Part shown: piece by piece, positions 25,583 through 32,818 of the stretch | Numbering within the stretch: the stretch's first letter is position 1 | Layout: every line of letters starts with the position of its first letter | NCBI GenBank assembly: GCA_000955875.1 | Contig: JYOE01000029.1 | Coordinates: 124,001 to 188,000, forward strand | From: Terrabacter sp. 28 | GTDB lineage: Bacteria > Actinomycetota > Actinomycetes > Actinomycetales > Dermatophilaceae | Length of the DNA stretch: 64,000 nucleotides | Direction of reading: 5' to 3' | The notes under the pieces: generated by a model | Told to the model about the DNA's origin: nothing | Database searches by the model: none | What the model saw: only the letters and a program-made list of their open reading frames with translations | Translations under genes and position numbers: made by a program

Positions 25583-26011
25583 CCGACTCCCCTGAGCTCA
25601 CGGCGCGGCCCCGACGTCCGCGCACGTCCGAAGAGTATGCGCCCGCCCGACCGGGCGCGCGAGCGCGACGCGCGGCGACGGCATACGTGGTCGGCGGCAG
25701 TGCACCCCGAGGGGCAGGGAGGGGGCGCCGGTGCTGCCAGGCCCGGCGCCCCACCGATCGGGACCGCCCCCTGGTGGTCCCGACTTCCCTGCTGCGGTCA
25801 CCGGGCCCTGCTGCCCCTCCGCAGCGCCCCGACATCGGCCCGGTGACCAAACCCCCGTCAGCAAGAGTCGGTACGCGGCGGCTTGATACGTCCTGAGGCG
25901 GACAAATTTCTCGAGTCGATGTATCAGGAACGCGAGCACGCGCACTCACTCGGGTGTAAGGGTCTTTCCAGCACCGTCGCCCCACCATCCGTCCCCTCAG
26001 GAGGTCAGCCG
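25583..26011. other. Divergent intergenic region upstream of the protease-sigma-CHAT operon
   Basis: This 429-base gap separates the lipoprotein and subtilase starts. It contains an 8-bp hairpin (25724-25731 with 25743-25750), a perfect 12-bp inverted repeat (GGTCACCGGGCC at 25796-25807 with 25837-25848), and a TGATAC/GTATCA dyad (25884-25889 with 25921-25926). TTGATA at 25883 could be a -35 element. AGGAGG for the subtilase lies near 25999. No coding sequence is evident. Confidence 0.6.
25796..25848. repeat. 12-bp perfect inverted repeat with 29-nt loop
   Basis: GGTCACCGGGCC (25796-25807) is inverted at 25837-25848. The loop is 29 bases, close to the 27- and 30-base loops of dyads at 15927 and 18043. 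It lies between divergent genes, so it is not a simple terminator. Confidence 0.75.
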
Positions 26012-27592
26012 ATGTCAGAGTCGGGTCCCGATGCGCCGCAGGGCGCGAACGACGCGAGTGGGACGGGCGGCCGGCGCCGGTCCGAACGACCGCCGGTCCG
26101 CGCCCTCGACCCGGCCACGGCGCTGCGCCTGACCGACGGCCAGCCGCCCCGGCCCGCGCTCTACCTCTCGGACCGCCTGCTGCTCAGCAACGAGGGCGGC
26201 CGCCCGCGGGGCCTCGACGACCTGCGCGACGCGCTCGGCAAGCTGGAGCTGGACTACGAGGTGACGCCCCGGCAGGACGGCGGCCCGCGCGACATCGACC
26301 AGCCGACGTGGGGCACGAGCATCACGATCCGCCCGACCCGGTCCCCGATCGAGCCCGTCGACGCGTGGAACGTGCTGCAGCGGCTGCGCGAGGCGGGGGA
26401 GCCGATCGCGCAGCGCCTCAGCCTCGAGCACGTGCTGCGTCCCGCCGACGGCTACTGGGGTGGCGTCGGTGGCTACTGGGGTGGCGTGGGCGGCTACTGG
26501 GGTGGCGTGGGCGGCTACTGGGGCGGGGTCGGTGGCTACTGGGGTGGCGTCGGCAGCGCCGTCCAGGAGTACGCCGTGCCGGGCCGCGGCGGCCGTATGC
26601 CGGTCGCCCTGGCCCTGCCCGACCCGCGGCTGCGCGCGCGGTCCCTCGACCGCGCGCCCGTCATCGTCGTGCCGGACACGGCGATCGCCGGGCACCCCTG
26701 GTTCAAGGACGACTCCGGCATCGTGCGGCTCGTGCTGAAGGAGGGCAAGCTCATCCCTCTCCTCACGGGAGCCGGCGCCTCGAGCGAGCCCACGCAGCCG
26801 CCGCTCTCGGTGCCTGCTCCGAGCGAGCCCGTCGGGCTGCTGCAGGGCCACGCGACGTTCATCGCCGGGCTGCTGCGGCAGGGCTGCCCCGAGGCGACGA
26901 TCGTGTCGATCCCCGTCATGGGCGACGACGGTGTCGTCGACGAGGGCTACATCCTCGACGTGCTGCAGGCCCTGCTCGACCGCCACGTGCACGGGCAGGC
27001 GCACGACCCGTCCGAGGTCGTCGACGTGCTGAACCTCTCGATGGGCTACTACGCCGAGGACCGCACCTACACGTCAGGGCCCATCGCGGACCTGCTCGAC
27101 CGGTTCGCCGAGCACGGTGTGCTCGTCGTGGCGGGCGTCGGCAACGACGGCACCGACGCACCGTTCGTGCCCGCAGCGCTCGCGGCCGAGCCTCCGTCGC
27201 GCATCACGGCCAAGGCGGTGCCGCCGGTCGCGGGTGTCGGGGCGAGCAACCCCGACGGCGTGACCGTGGCGCTCTTCTCCAACAACCTGCCGTACGTCAG
27301 CGCGGTCCGCTCCGGCGTCTCCGTGGTCAGCACCCTGCCGCTCACCAACGGCATGGGCCAGCCGTCGTCGCAGGTCCGGTCCGGTGACACGGTGCGGTGC
27401 ACCGTTGACCCCGACGACTACACCGGCGGCTTCGGTGTCTGGAGCGGCACGTCCTTCTCCACCCCGATCTTCGCCGCCGAGCTCGCCGCCGCCCTCGTCG
27501 AGGCGGGCGACCTCACCGACGTCTCCTCGTCCGCGATGCGCAAGCGTGCCATCAAGGCGCTGCGCGCCTGCATCGGAAGGGGACGGTCATGA
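26012..27592 (+). CDS. Subtilisin-like (S8) serine protease with GYWGGVG repeats, CHAT-associated
   Basis: A 526-residue protease without a signal peptide or transmembrane helix, so it is probably cytosolic. The N-terminal 140 residues form a soluble alpha/beta region. Five tandem GYWGGVG repeats occupy residues 147-181. The S8 catalytic triad is visible: Asp222 in VVPDTAIAGHPW, His280 in QGHATFIAGLL, and Ser481 in SGTSFSTPIFAAE. The oxyanion Asn is probably in VVAGVGNDG. ATG 26012 follows AGGAGG. Its stop overlaps the start of the sigma factor (ATGA). It heads an operon with a sigma factor, a small regulatory-like protein and a CHAT protease, so an intracellular signalling or defence role is inferred. 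Confidence 0.9.
   Translation: MSESGPDAPQGANDASGTGGRRRSERPPVRALDPATALRLTDGQPPRPALYLSDRLLLSNEGGRPRGLDDLRDALGKLELDYEVTPRQDGGPRDIDQPTWGTSITIRPTRSPIEPVDAWNVLQRLREAGEPIAQRLSLEHVLRPADGYWGGVGGYWGGVGGYWGGVGGYWGGVGGYWGGVGSAVQEYAVPGRGGRMPVALALPDPRLRARSLDRAPVIVVPDTAIAGHPWFKDDSGIVRLVLKEGKLIPLLTGAGASSEPTQPPLSVPAPSEPVGLLQGHATFIAGLLRQGCPEATIVSIPVMGDDGVVDEGYILDVLQALLDRHVHGQAHDPSEVVDVLNLSMGYYAEDRTYTSGPIADLLDRFAEHGVLVVAGVGNDGTDAPFVPAALAAEPPSRITAKAVPPVAGVGASNPDGVTVALFSNNLPYVSAVRSGVSVVSTLPLTNGMGQPSSQVRSGDTVRCTVDPDDYTGGFGVWSGTSFSTPIFAAELAAALVEAGDLTDVSSSAMRKRAIKALRACIGRGRS
26450..26554 (+). repeat. Five 21-bp tandem repeats encoding GYWGGVG
   Basis: Five consecutive 21-base units each encode Gly-Tyr-Trp-Gly-Gly-Val-Gly (residues 147-181). 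The units differ by a few bases, such as GGCGTC, GGCGTG and GGGGTC. A multiple of three preserves the frame, so the copy number could vary without disrupting the protease. Confidence 0.95.
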
Positions 27593-28170
27593 CCCCGACC
27601 CCGACGGCTCCCGACGGCCTCGGCACCCTGGCGGGCAAGGCCTTCGCGGCCTATGTCGCCGGCGAGCGCGAGCGGCTCTCCGAGCTCGTCGACCTCGTCA
27701 CGCCCGTGCTGTGGAACGCCGCGCGCTCGCAGGGCGGCTCCCACGCGACGTGCGAGGACGCCATCCAGACGGCCTTCCTCCAGCTCGTCGACCGGGCCGA
27801 GTCGATCAACGAGCCCGCCGCCGTGCTCGGCTGGCTCGTCGTCGTCGTCAAGCGCGAGGTGTGGCGGCTCGCCCGCGGCTCGCGTCGCGAGTTCGGTGTC
27901 GAGGAGGTTCCGGAGGCACCGGCGCAGCAGCTCGACCCCGAGGCGCAGTCGATCCTCTCGGAGCGCCAGCGGGTGCTGTGGCAGCACATCTCGACCCTCA
28001 CCCCGCGGTGCCAGGAGCTCCTCCGGGTCATCGCGTTCGCCGACCGTCCCGACTACGCCGCCATCGCGGAGTCGCTCGGGATGCCCGTCGGCAGCATCGG
28101 CCCGACCCGCGGCCGTTGCCTCCAGAAGCTGAGGACGACTCTCGGCTCCGACCCCGGATGGGCGGTCTGA
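27589..28170 (+). CDS. RNA polymerase sigma-70 family factor (ECF-like)
   Basis: A 193-residue protein with region 2 at about residues 30-97 (ATCEDAIQTAFLQLVDRA, VLGWLVVVVKREVWRLAR) and region 4 at about 135-185 (LTPRCQELLRVIAFADRPDYAAIAESLGM, GSIGPTRGRCLQKLR). Regions 1 and 3 are lacking, as in ECF factors. It overlaps the subtilase stop by four bases and is one base away from the next gene, so the stoichiometry is likely coordinated. It probably directs transcription of this operon or a small regulon. No anti-sigma factor with a zinc motif is present. Confidence 0.9.
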   Translation: MTPTPTAPDGLGTLAGKAFAAYVAGERERLSELVDLVTPVLWNAARSQGGSHATCEDAIQTAFLQLVDRAESINEPAAVLGWLVVVVKREVWRLARGSRREFGVEEVPEAPAQQLDPEAQSILSERQRVLWQHISTLTPRCQELLRVIAFADRPDYAAIAESLGMPVGSIGPTRGRCLQKLRTTLGSDPGWAV

Positions 28171-28171
28171 C

Positions 28172-28678
28172 ATGACATCTCACACTGACGCCATCGACGC
28201 CCGCGACGTCACCAACCTCGGTCACGTGCGCGACCTCTTCGCCCACGCCGACCCGGTGCCGAGCGATCTGGCCGAGCGGATCAAGTTCGAGATCACGGTG
28301 CACGCCCTGCACGCCGAGGTCGCCGAGCTGATGGACTCGGCCCTGCTCACCACGCGCGGCGCCGAGACGGCGGTCGAGCCGACGCCGACCGAGTCGGTCA
28401 CCTTCACCGCGGCCTCCGTCAGCCTCATGGTGTCGGCGAGCCCGTCGGAGACGAGCGACAGCGACGACGCCGACCAGCGCGTACGCGTGGACGGCTGGGT
28501 CACGACGCCGGGCGCGCAGGTCGAGGCCGTCACGAACGAGGGCAGCCGCACGGCGATTTCCGATGCGAACGGGCGCTTCGTTCTGGATGATCTACCCCAT
28601 GGGCCGGTCCACTTCGTGGTGACCGACCCCAGCAACGACGAGACGCGGCCGGTCATCACCCCGACGATCACGATCTGA
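28172..28678 (+). CDS. Small cytosolic protein with carboxypeptidase-regulatory-like domain, possible sigma partner
   Basis: A 168-residue protein. The N-terminal 50 residues are helical and charged (LAERIKFEITVHALHAEVAELM). An acidic, Ser/Thr-rich middle follows. A C-terminal beta-sandwich segment (about 100-150: VDGWVTTPGAQVEA, ISDANGRFVLDDLPHGPVHFVV) resembles carboxypeptidase-regulatory (Ig-like) domains. No signal peptide is seen, which is unusual for that fold. Its place between the sigma factor and the CHAT protease suggests a regulator or proteolytic substrate. An anti-sigma role is inference only. Confidence 0.7.
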   Translation: MTSHTDAIDARDVTNLGHVRDLFAHADPVPSDLAERIKFEITVHALHAEVAELMDSALLTTRGAETAVEPTPTESVTFTAASVSLMVSASPSETSDSDDADQRVRVDGWVTTPGAQVEAVTNEGSRTAISDANGRFVLDDLPHGPVHFVVTDPSNDETRPVITPTITI

Positions 28679-28681
28679 CGG

Positions 28682-31381
28682 GTGGCCGGCCCGAGTGAGA
28701 GGCCGGCCACGACCATCGACCTGCTGGAGCACGCACGCACCCTGCGGGACCGGGGGGCGGCGGCGAACTTCGCGGGCCGTCCCGCCGAGGCGGCCGCGAC
28801 GCTCGCCGCGGCCCTCGACGAGATCGACCGCGCCGGGGGCACCGAGCCGTCCCTCGAGGCCCTCGAGCTGCGCTGCAAGACCCTCATCACGCTTGCCCTG
28901 ACCGAGTTCATGCTCGAGGGGCTCGACTCGGCGACCGCACGGCTGGCCGAAGCCGAGCAGGTCGTCGACGCCCTCGGTGACGATGCGCTCCGGGCGCGCC
29001 TGGACTACCAGCGCGCCAACCTGCACGGCCGGGTCGGTGACCTCGCCTCGGCGTGGGACGGCCTCGAGGGCGCCGTGCGTCGGCTCGACGCCTTCACCGA
29101 GCGCGAGCAGGCCTCGGTGCACCTCAGCCGGGGGATGCTCGCCTTCGAGCTGCTGCGCCCCCAGGAGGCGCTCGACTCGTTCGCCGAGGCGGCGCGCCTG
29201 GCCCACTCCCTCGGTGCCGGCGAGCTGGAGTTCATGGCGCGGCACAACGAGGGGTATGCGGCATACCTCCTCGGTGACATCCCCCGCTCGCTCGCGGACA
29301 TGGCCGAGGCCGAGGACATCGAGGCCGACGTCTTCAAGGGGCCGGCGCGCCTCGACCGCGCGCGGGTGCTGCTGGAGGCGGGGCTCGTCAAGGAGGCCGT
29401 CGAGGCGCTCGAGTCCGGGCTCGCGGTCCTCGTCGGCGACGGGCACGACCAGATCCGCGCCGAGTTCGAGCTCGAGCTCGCCCGGGCGCACCGGCTCCTC
29501 GGGCACCTCGACCTCGCCGCCGGCGCCGCTGCGTCCGCGCGCGGGACGTACGAGCGGATCGGGGCCACCGCCTGGGCGGCCAAGGCCGTGCTCGTCGGTC
29601 TGCTGGTGGAGCTCGACCGGCAACGTCGCCGCCCATCGCCCCCCCATCGAGAGAACGCTCCGTCCGCTCTTTCAGGCTCACCCCGCACCTCCACCCCTGA
29701 TCGAGAGAACGCTCTGTCACCCGCCGCGCCCGTCGGCGAGGACGACACCAGGGCCGTCACGCGTGCTGCGGCCGGGACGGCCGACCGGCTCGTCGAGACC
29801 GCCACCGAGCTGGGAGACTCCGAGCTCGCCGACAGCGCGCGGGTGGTGGCGGCTCAGGCCCTGCTCCTCGCCGGAGAGGTCGAGGGTGCGCAGACGCGGC
29901 TGCTGAGCCTCGAGCGGGTGTCGACGGGGTCGCTGTCCGACGAGCTCGACGCGGCCGCGGTGTCGGCGATGACGCTCGTCGCCGCGGGCGAGCCGGGGCC
30001 TGCTCGCCGCCTGCTCGTGCGCGCGTCGCGACGGCTCGCCGCCGGTCAGGAGGGCAGCGCGAGCCTCGACCTGCGCACGGCTCGAGCCGTGCACGGTGCC
30101 CGGCTGGCCGAGCTCGACCTCGAGCTCGCCGTGCCACGGGGGAGCGCCGCCGTGCTGGAGGCGCTCGACCGGTGGCGCAGCGCGACCGACCGGCTGCCCT
30201 CGCTCGGCCGCCCCGACGACGACGAGCTGGCCGCACTCACCGAGCAGCTGCGCGGTGTGCGGGCGCAGGCGCGCGGCGAGAGCGACGCGGCTGTCGTGCG
30301 TGAGCTCGACGACCACGCCTCACGCCTCGAGCGCCGGATCCGCGACCGCGACTGGGCCCTGAGCCGCAGCGGCGGCGCCGGTCGGGCGGCCACGGTGCGG
30401 GTGCGTGACGCACGCGCGCACCTCGTCGACGTCGACCGCGACCACGTGTGGTTCTTCCGGCACCGCGGCCGGCTCGGAGGCGTCGGCATCGTCGGCGGTC
30501 GCGCGACGCTGCGCGACCTCATGCCGATCGAGCGAGCCGTCGAGCTCGCCCAGCGCGTCCGCGTCGACCTCCGAGCCGCTGCGACCCACCACCTCGGGCC
30601 ACTCGCCGGGGCGGTGTGGTCGTCGCTGCGCTCGAGTGCGGCCGAGCTCGACGACGCGCTGATCCGCCCGTGGCGATCGGACCGCGGGCTCGTCGTGGTC
30701 TCGTGCCCGGAGGTGTCGGCCCTGCCGTGGGCGGTGCTGCCGTCGATGCGCGGTCGGGCTTTCACCGTGGCGCCCTCGCTGACGTCCTTCGCCCGACGTG
30801 GTCTGGCCGGTGCGCCGCCGGGTGTGGTGCCCGAGTGTCCGACACCGGTCCACGTCAGCGTGGGGCCCGGTGTGCCGCGCGCGACCGCCGAGGCCCAGGC
30901 GATCGTCGGCACGTGGGGACCCGCGGCCCGGCTGGCGCAGCCGTCACGGCGCGACGAGCTCGTGGAGGCCCTCGCCCGTCCCGGCATCGTGCACGTCGCT
31001 GCGCACGGCACGCACCAGGTCGAGTCGCCGCTCTTCTCCTCACTCGTGCTGCACGACGGGCCCGTCTTCGCCCACGAGCTGCAGCCGACCGGCGTGCGCG
31101 CCGACCACGTCGTGCTGTCCGCGTGCGAGGTCGGCCTCACCACCCCCCGACCGGGGCACGAGTCCCTCGGCCTCGCCCTCTCCATGCTGTCGCTCGGCGC
31201 GCGGTCGGTCGTGGCCGCGGTCGCTCCGGTGCCCGACGACGTGGCCGCGACGACGATGAGCCGCCACCACGAGCTGCTCGCGTCGGGGCTGCCGAGCGAC
31301 GAGGCCCTGGCGCGAGCCGTCGCCGACACGGACGACGTGGCCGCCGCCTTCCTCAACCTCGGCGGCCAGCACCACCCCTGA
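28682..31381 (+). CDS. TPR-CHAT domain protein (caspase-like protease)
   Basis: An 899-residue protein. The N-terminal part (about 1-310) is helical with TPR-like repeats (EALDSFAEAARLAHSLG, RARVLLEAGLVKEAVEAL). More helices follow to about 560. The C-terminal CHAT domain (about 600-899) carries the His/Cys dyad, His775 in HVAAHGTH and Cys815 in LSACEVG, with LGLALSMLSLGARSVVAAVAPV downstream. CHAT domains are clan CD caspase-like proteases that couple to TPR sensors. A repeat-derived insertion occupies about residues 322-347. GTG 28682 starts 3 bases after the preceding stop. It is probably the effector or sensor of the four-gene module. Confidence 0.9.
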   Translation: MAGPSERPATTIDLLEHARTLRDRGAAANFAGRPAEAAATLAAALDEIDRAGGTEPSLEALELRCKTLITLALTEFMLEGLDSATARLAEAEQVVDALGDDALRARLDYQRANLHGRVGDLASAWDGLEGAVRRLDAFTEREQASVHLSRGMLAFELLRPQEALDSFAEAARLAHSLGAGELEFMARHNEGYAAYLLGDIPRSLADMAEAEDIEADVFKGPARLDRARVLLEAGLVKEAVEALESGLAVLVGDGHDQIRAEFELELARAHRLLGHLDLAAGAAASARGTYERIGATAWAAKAVLVGLLVELDRQRRRPSPPHRENAPSALSGSPRTSTPDRENALSPAAPVGEDDTRAVTRAAAGTADRLVETATELGDSELADSARVVAAQALLLAGEVEGAQTRLLSLERVSTGSLSDELDAAAVSAMTLVAAGEPGPARRLLVRASRRLAAGQEGSASLDLRTARAVHGARLAELDLELAVPRGSAAVLEALDRWRSATDRLPSLGRPDDDELAALTEQLRGVRAQARGESDAAVVRELDDHASRLERRIRDRDWALSRSGGAGRAATVRVRDARAHLVDVDRDHVWFFRHRGRLGGVGIVGGRATLRDLMPIERAVELAQRVRVDLRAAATHHLGPLAGAVWSSLRSSAAELDDALIRPWRSDRGLVVVSCPEVSALPWAVLPSMRGRAFTVAPSLTSFARRGLAGAPPGVVPECPTPVHVSVGPGVPRATAEAQAIVGTWGPAARLAQPSRRDELVEALARPGIVHVAAHGTHQVESPLFSSLVLHDGPVFAHELQPTGVRADHVVLSACEVGLTTPRPGHESLGLALSMLSLGARSVVAAVAPVPDDVAATTMSRHHELLASGLPSDEALARAVADTDDVAAAFLNLGGQHHP
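29646..29721. repeat. Dyad-family-3 repeat units inserted in frame in the CHAT gene
   Basis: ATCGAGAGAACGCTC occurs at 29646-29660 and again at 29700-29714, in direct orientation 54 bases apart. The same sequence family forms hairpins after serS (62628-62753). It is translated as HRENAPSA and DRENALSP, a low-complexity insert between two helical regions. Confidence 0.85.
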
Positions 31382-31390
31382 CCCCACCGC

Positions 31391-31468
31391 CGAACGCCGA
31401 ACGCCGCGTTCGATCGTGAACTCAGCGTTCCAACCGTGAGTTCGAGACCGAACGCCGCGTTCGACGCG
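31391..31468. repeat. Intergenic dyad repeat, family 2
   Basis: Between the convergent CHAT and glucarate dehydratase genes lies a block built from GAACGCCGCGTTCGA and GAACTCAGCGTTC motifs. A closely related block, in opposite orientation, is at 49088-49160. It can fold into hairpins and may end transcripts from both sides. Confidence 0.8.
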
Positions 31469-31482
31469 GGCGTTGAGGGTGA

Positions 31483-32805
31483 TCAGCGGACGAGGCAGGG
31501 GCGCTTCGGGTCGAACGCCCAGTCGTCCACGAGGTACTGCATCGCCACGGCGTCGTCACGCGCCCCCAGGCCGTGCTCGAGGTAGAGCTCGTGCGCCTCG
31601 GTCAGCGCGTCGCGGTCGAGGGTGACGCCGAGGCCGGGCGCGGTCGGCACCTCGATCGCGCCGTCGCGGATCTCGAGAGGCGCGGTCGTCAGTGCCTGCC
31701 CGTCCTGCCAGATCCAGTGCGTGTCGAGCGCCGTGATCTCGCCGGGCGCGGCAGCACCCACGTGCGTGAACATCGCGAGCGAGATGTCGAAGTGGTTGTT
31801 CGAGTGCGACCCCCACGTGAGGCCGAAGTCGTTGCACAGCTGGGCGACCCGGACCGAGCCGGCCATGGTCCAGAAGTGGGGGTCGGCGAGCGGGATGTCG
31901 ACGGCGTTCGTGCGGATCGCGTGCGCCATCTCACGCCAGTCGGTCGCGACCATGTTCGTCGCCGTCCGCAGACCTGTGGCCCGCTTGAACTCGGCCATCA
32001 CCTCGCGGCTCGAGAACCGGCCCTCCGCTCCGCAGGGGTCCTCGGCGTACGCGAGCACGTCGCCGAGCCCTCGGCAGAGCCGGACGGCGTCGACGAGGAG
32101 CCAGCCGCCGTTGGGGTCGAGCGTGATCCGCGCGTCGGGGAAGCGCCGGGCGAGCGCCGTGACGGCCTCGACCTCCTCCTCGCCGGCGAGCACCCCGCCC
32201 TTGAGCTTGAAGTCGCTGAAGCCGTAGCGCGCCTGCGCCGCCTCGGCCAGCGCGACGACGGCCTCCGGAGTCAGCGCCTCACGGCGCCGCAGCTGCGACC
32301 AGCGGTCGTCGCCCTCGTCGCCGACGAGGTAGGGCAGGTCGGTGCGGGCCGGGTCGCCGACGTAGAAGAGGTAGCCGAGCATCGGCACGTGACTTCGCTG
32401 CTGCCCGTCGCCGAGCAGCTCCGCGACAGGCACGCCGAGATGCTGGCCCATGAGGTCGAGCAGCGCCGACTCCAGACCGGTGACCGCGTGCACGGTCGTG
32501 CGGAGGTCGAACGTCTGGGCGCCGCGGCCGCCCGCGTCGCGGCCGGCATACGTCTCGGAGACCTGTCCGAGCAGCTGGCGGAACCGGGCGATCTCCTTGC
32601 CCTGCAACAGCTCTGCGGCTTCGCGGATGGTGTCGGCGATCTTCTCGCCGCCGGGCACCTCGCCGAGGCCGGTGTTGCCGTCGCTGTCGGTGACGACGAC
32701 GACGTTGCGGGTGAAGAAGGGGCCGTGGGCGCCGCTGAGGTTCAGCAGCATGCTGTCGTGGCCGGCGACTGGCACCACCTCGACGGAGGCGATCTTCGGT
32801 GACAT
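31483..32805 (-). CDS. gudD: Glucarate dehydratase
   Basis: A 440-residue enolase-superfamily enzyme that dehydrates D-glucarate (and L-idarate) to 5-dehydro-4-deoxyglucarate. Active-site residues can be placed: KxK in FKLKGG (Lys200, Lys202), Asp230 in LDPNGGW, Asn284 in TATNM, and His334 in WGSHSNNHFD. These correspond to the E. coli GudD arrangement with an offset of about five. ATG 32805 follows a CAGGAGC ribosome site. It is the last gene of the kdgD-dehydrogenase-gudD operon, whose products finish the aldarate pathway to 2-oxoglutarate. Confidence 0.93.
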   Translation of the reverse strand: MSPKIASVEVVPVAGHDSMLLNLSGAHGPFFTRNVVVVTDSDGNTGLGEVPGGEKIADTIREAAELLQGKEIARFRQLLGQVSETYAGRDAGGRGAQTFDLRTTVHAVTGLESALLDLMGQHLGVPVAELLGDGQQRSHVPMLGYLFYVGDPARTDLPYLVGDEGDDRWSQLRRREALTPEAVVALAEAAQARYGFSDFKLKGGVLAGEEEVEAVTALARRFPDARITLDPNGGWLLVDAVRLCRGLGDVLAYAEDPCGAEGRFSSREVMAEFKRATGLRTATNMVATDWREMAHAIRTNAVDIPLADPHFWTMAGSVRVAQLCNDFGLTWGSHSNNHFDISLAMFTHVGAAAPGEITALDTHWIWQDGQALTTAPLEIRDGAIEVPTAPGLGVTLDRDALTEAHELYLEHGLGARDDAVAMQYLVDDWAFDPKRPCLVR

Positions 32806-32818
32806 CGGCGTGCTCCTG

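Noticed and set aside
26450..26554. CRISPR array
   Set aside because: The 21-bp units are contiguous, without spacers, and encode a peptide repeat within the subtilase.
28682..31381. Type III-E CRISPR (Craspase) TPR-CHAT
   Set aside because: No gRAMP/Cas7-11, Cas1 or repeat array is in the window; the neighbours are a subtilase and a sigma factor.
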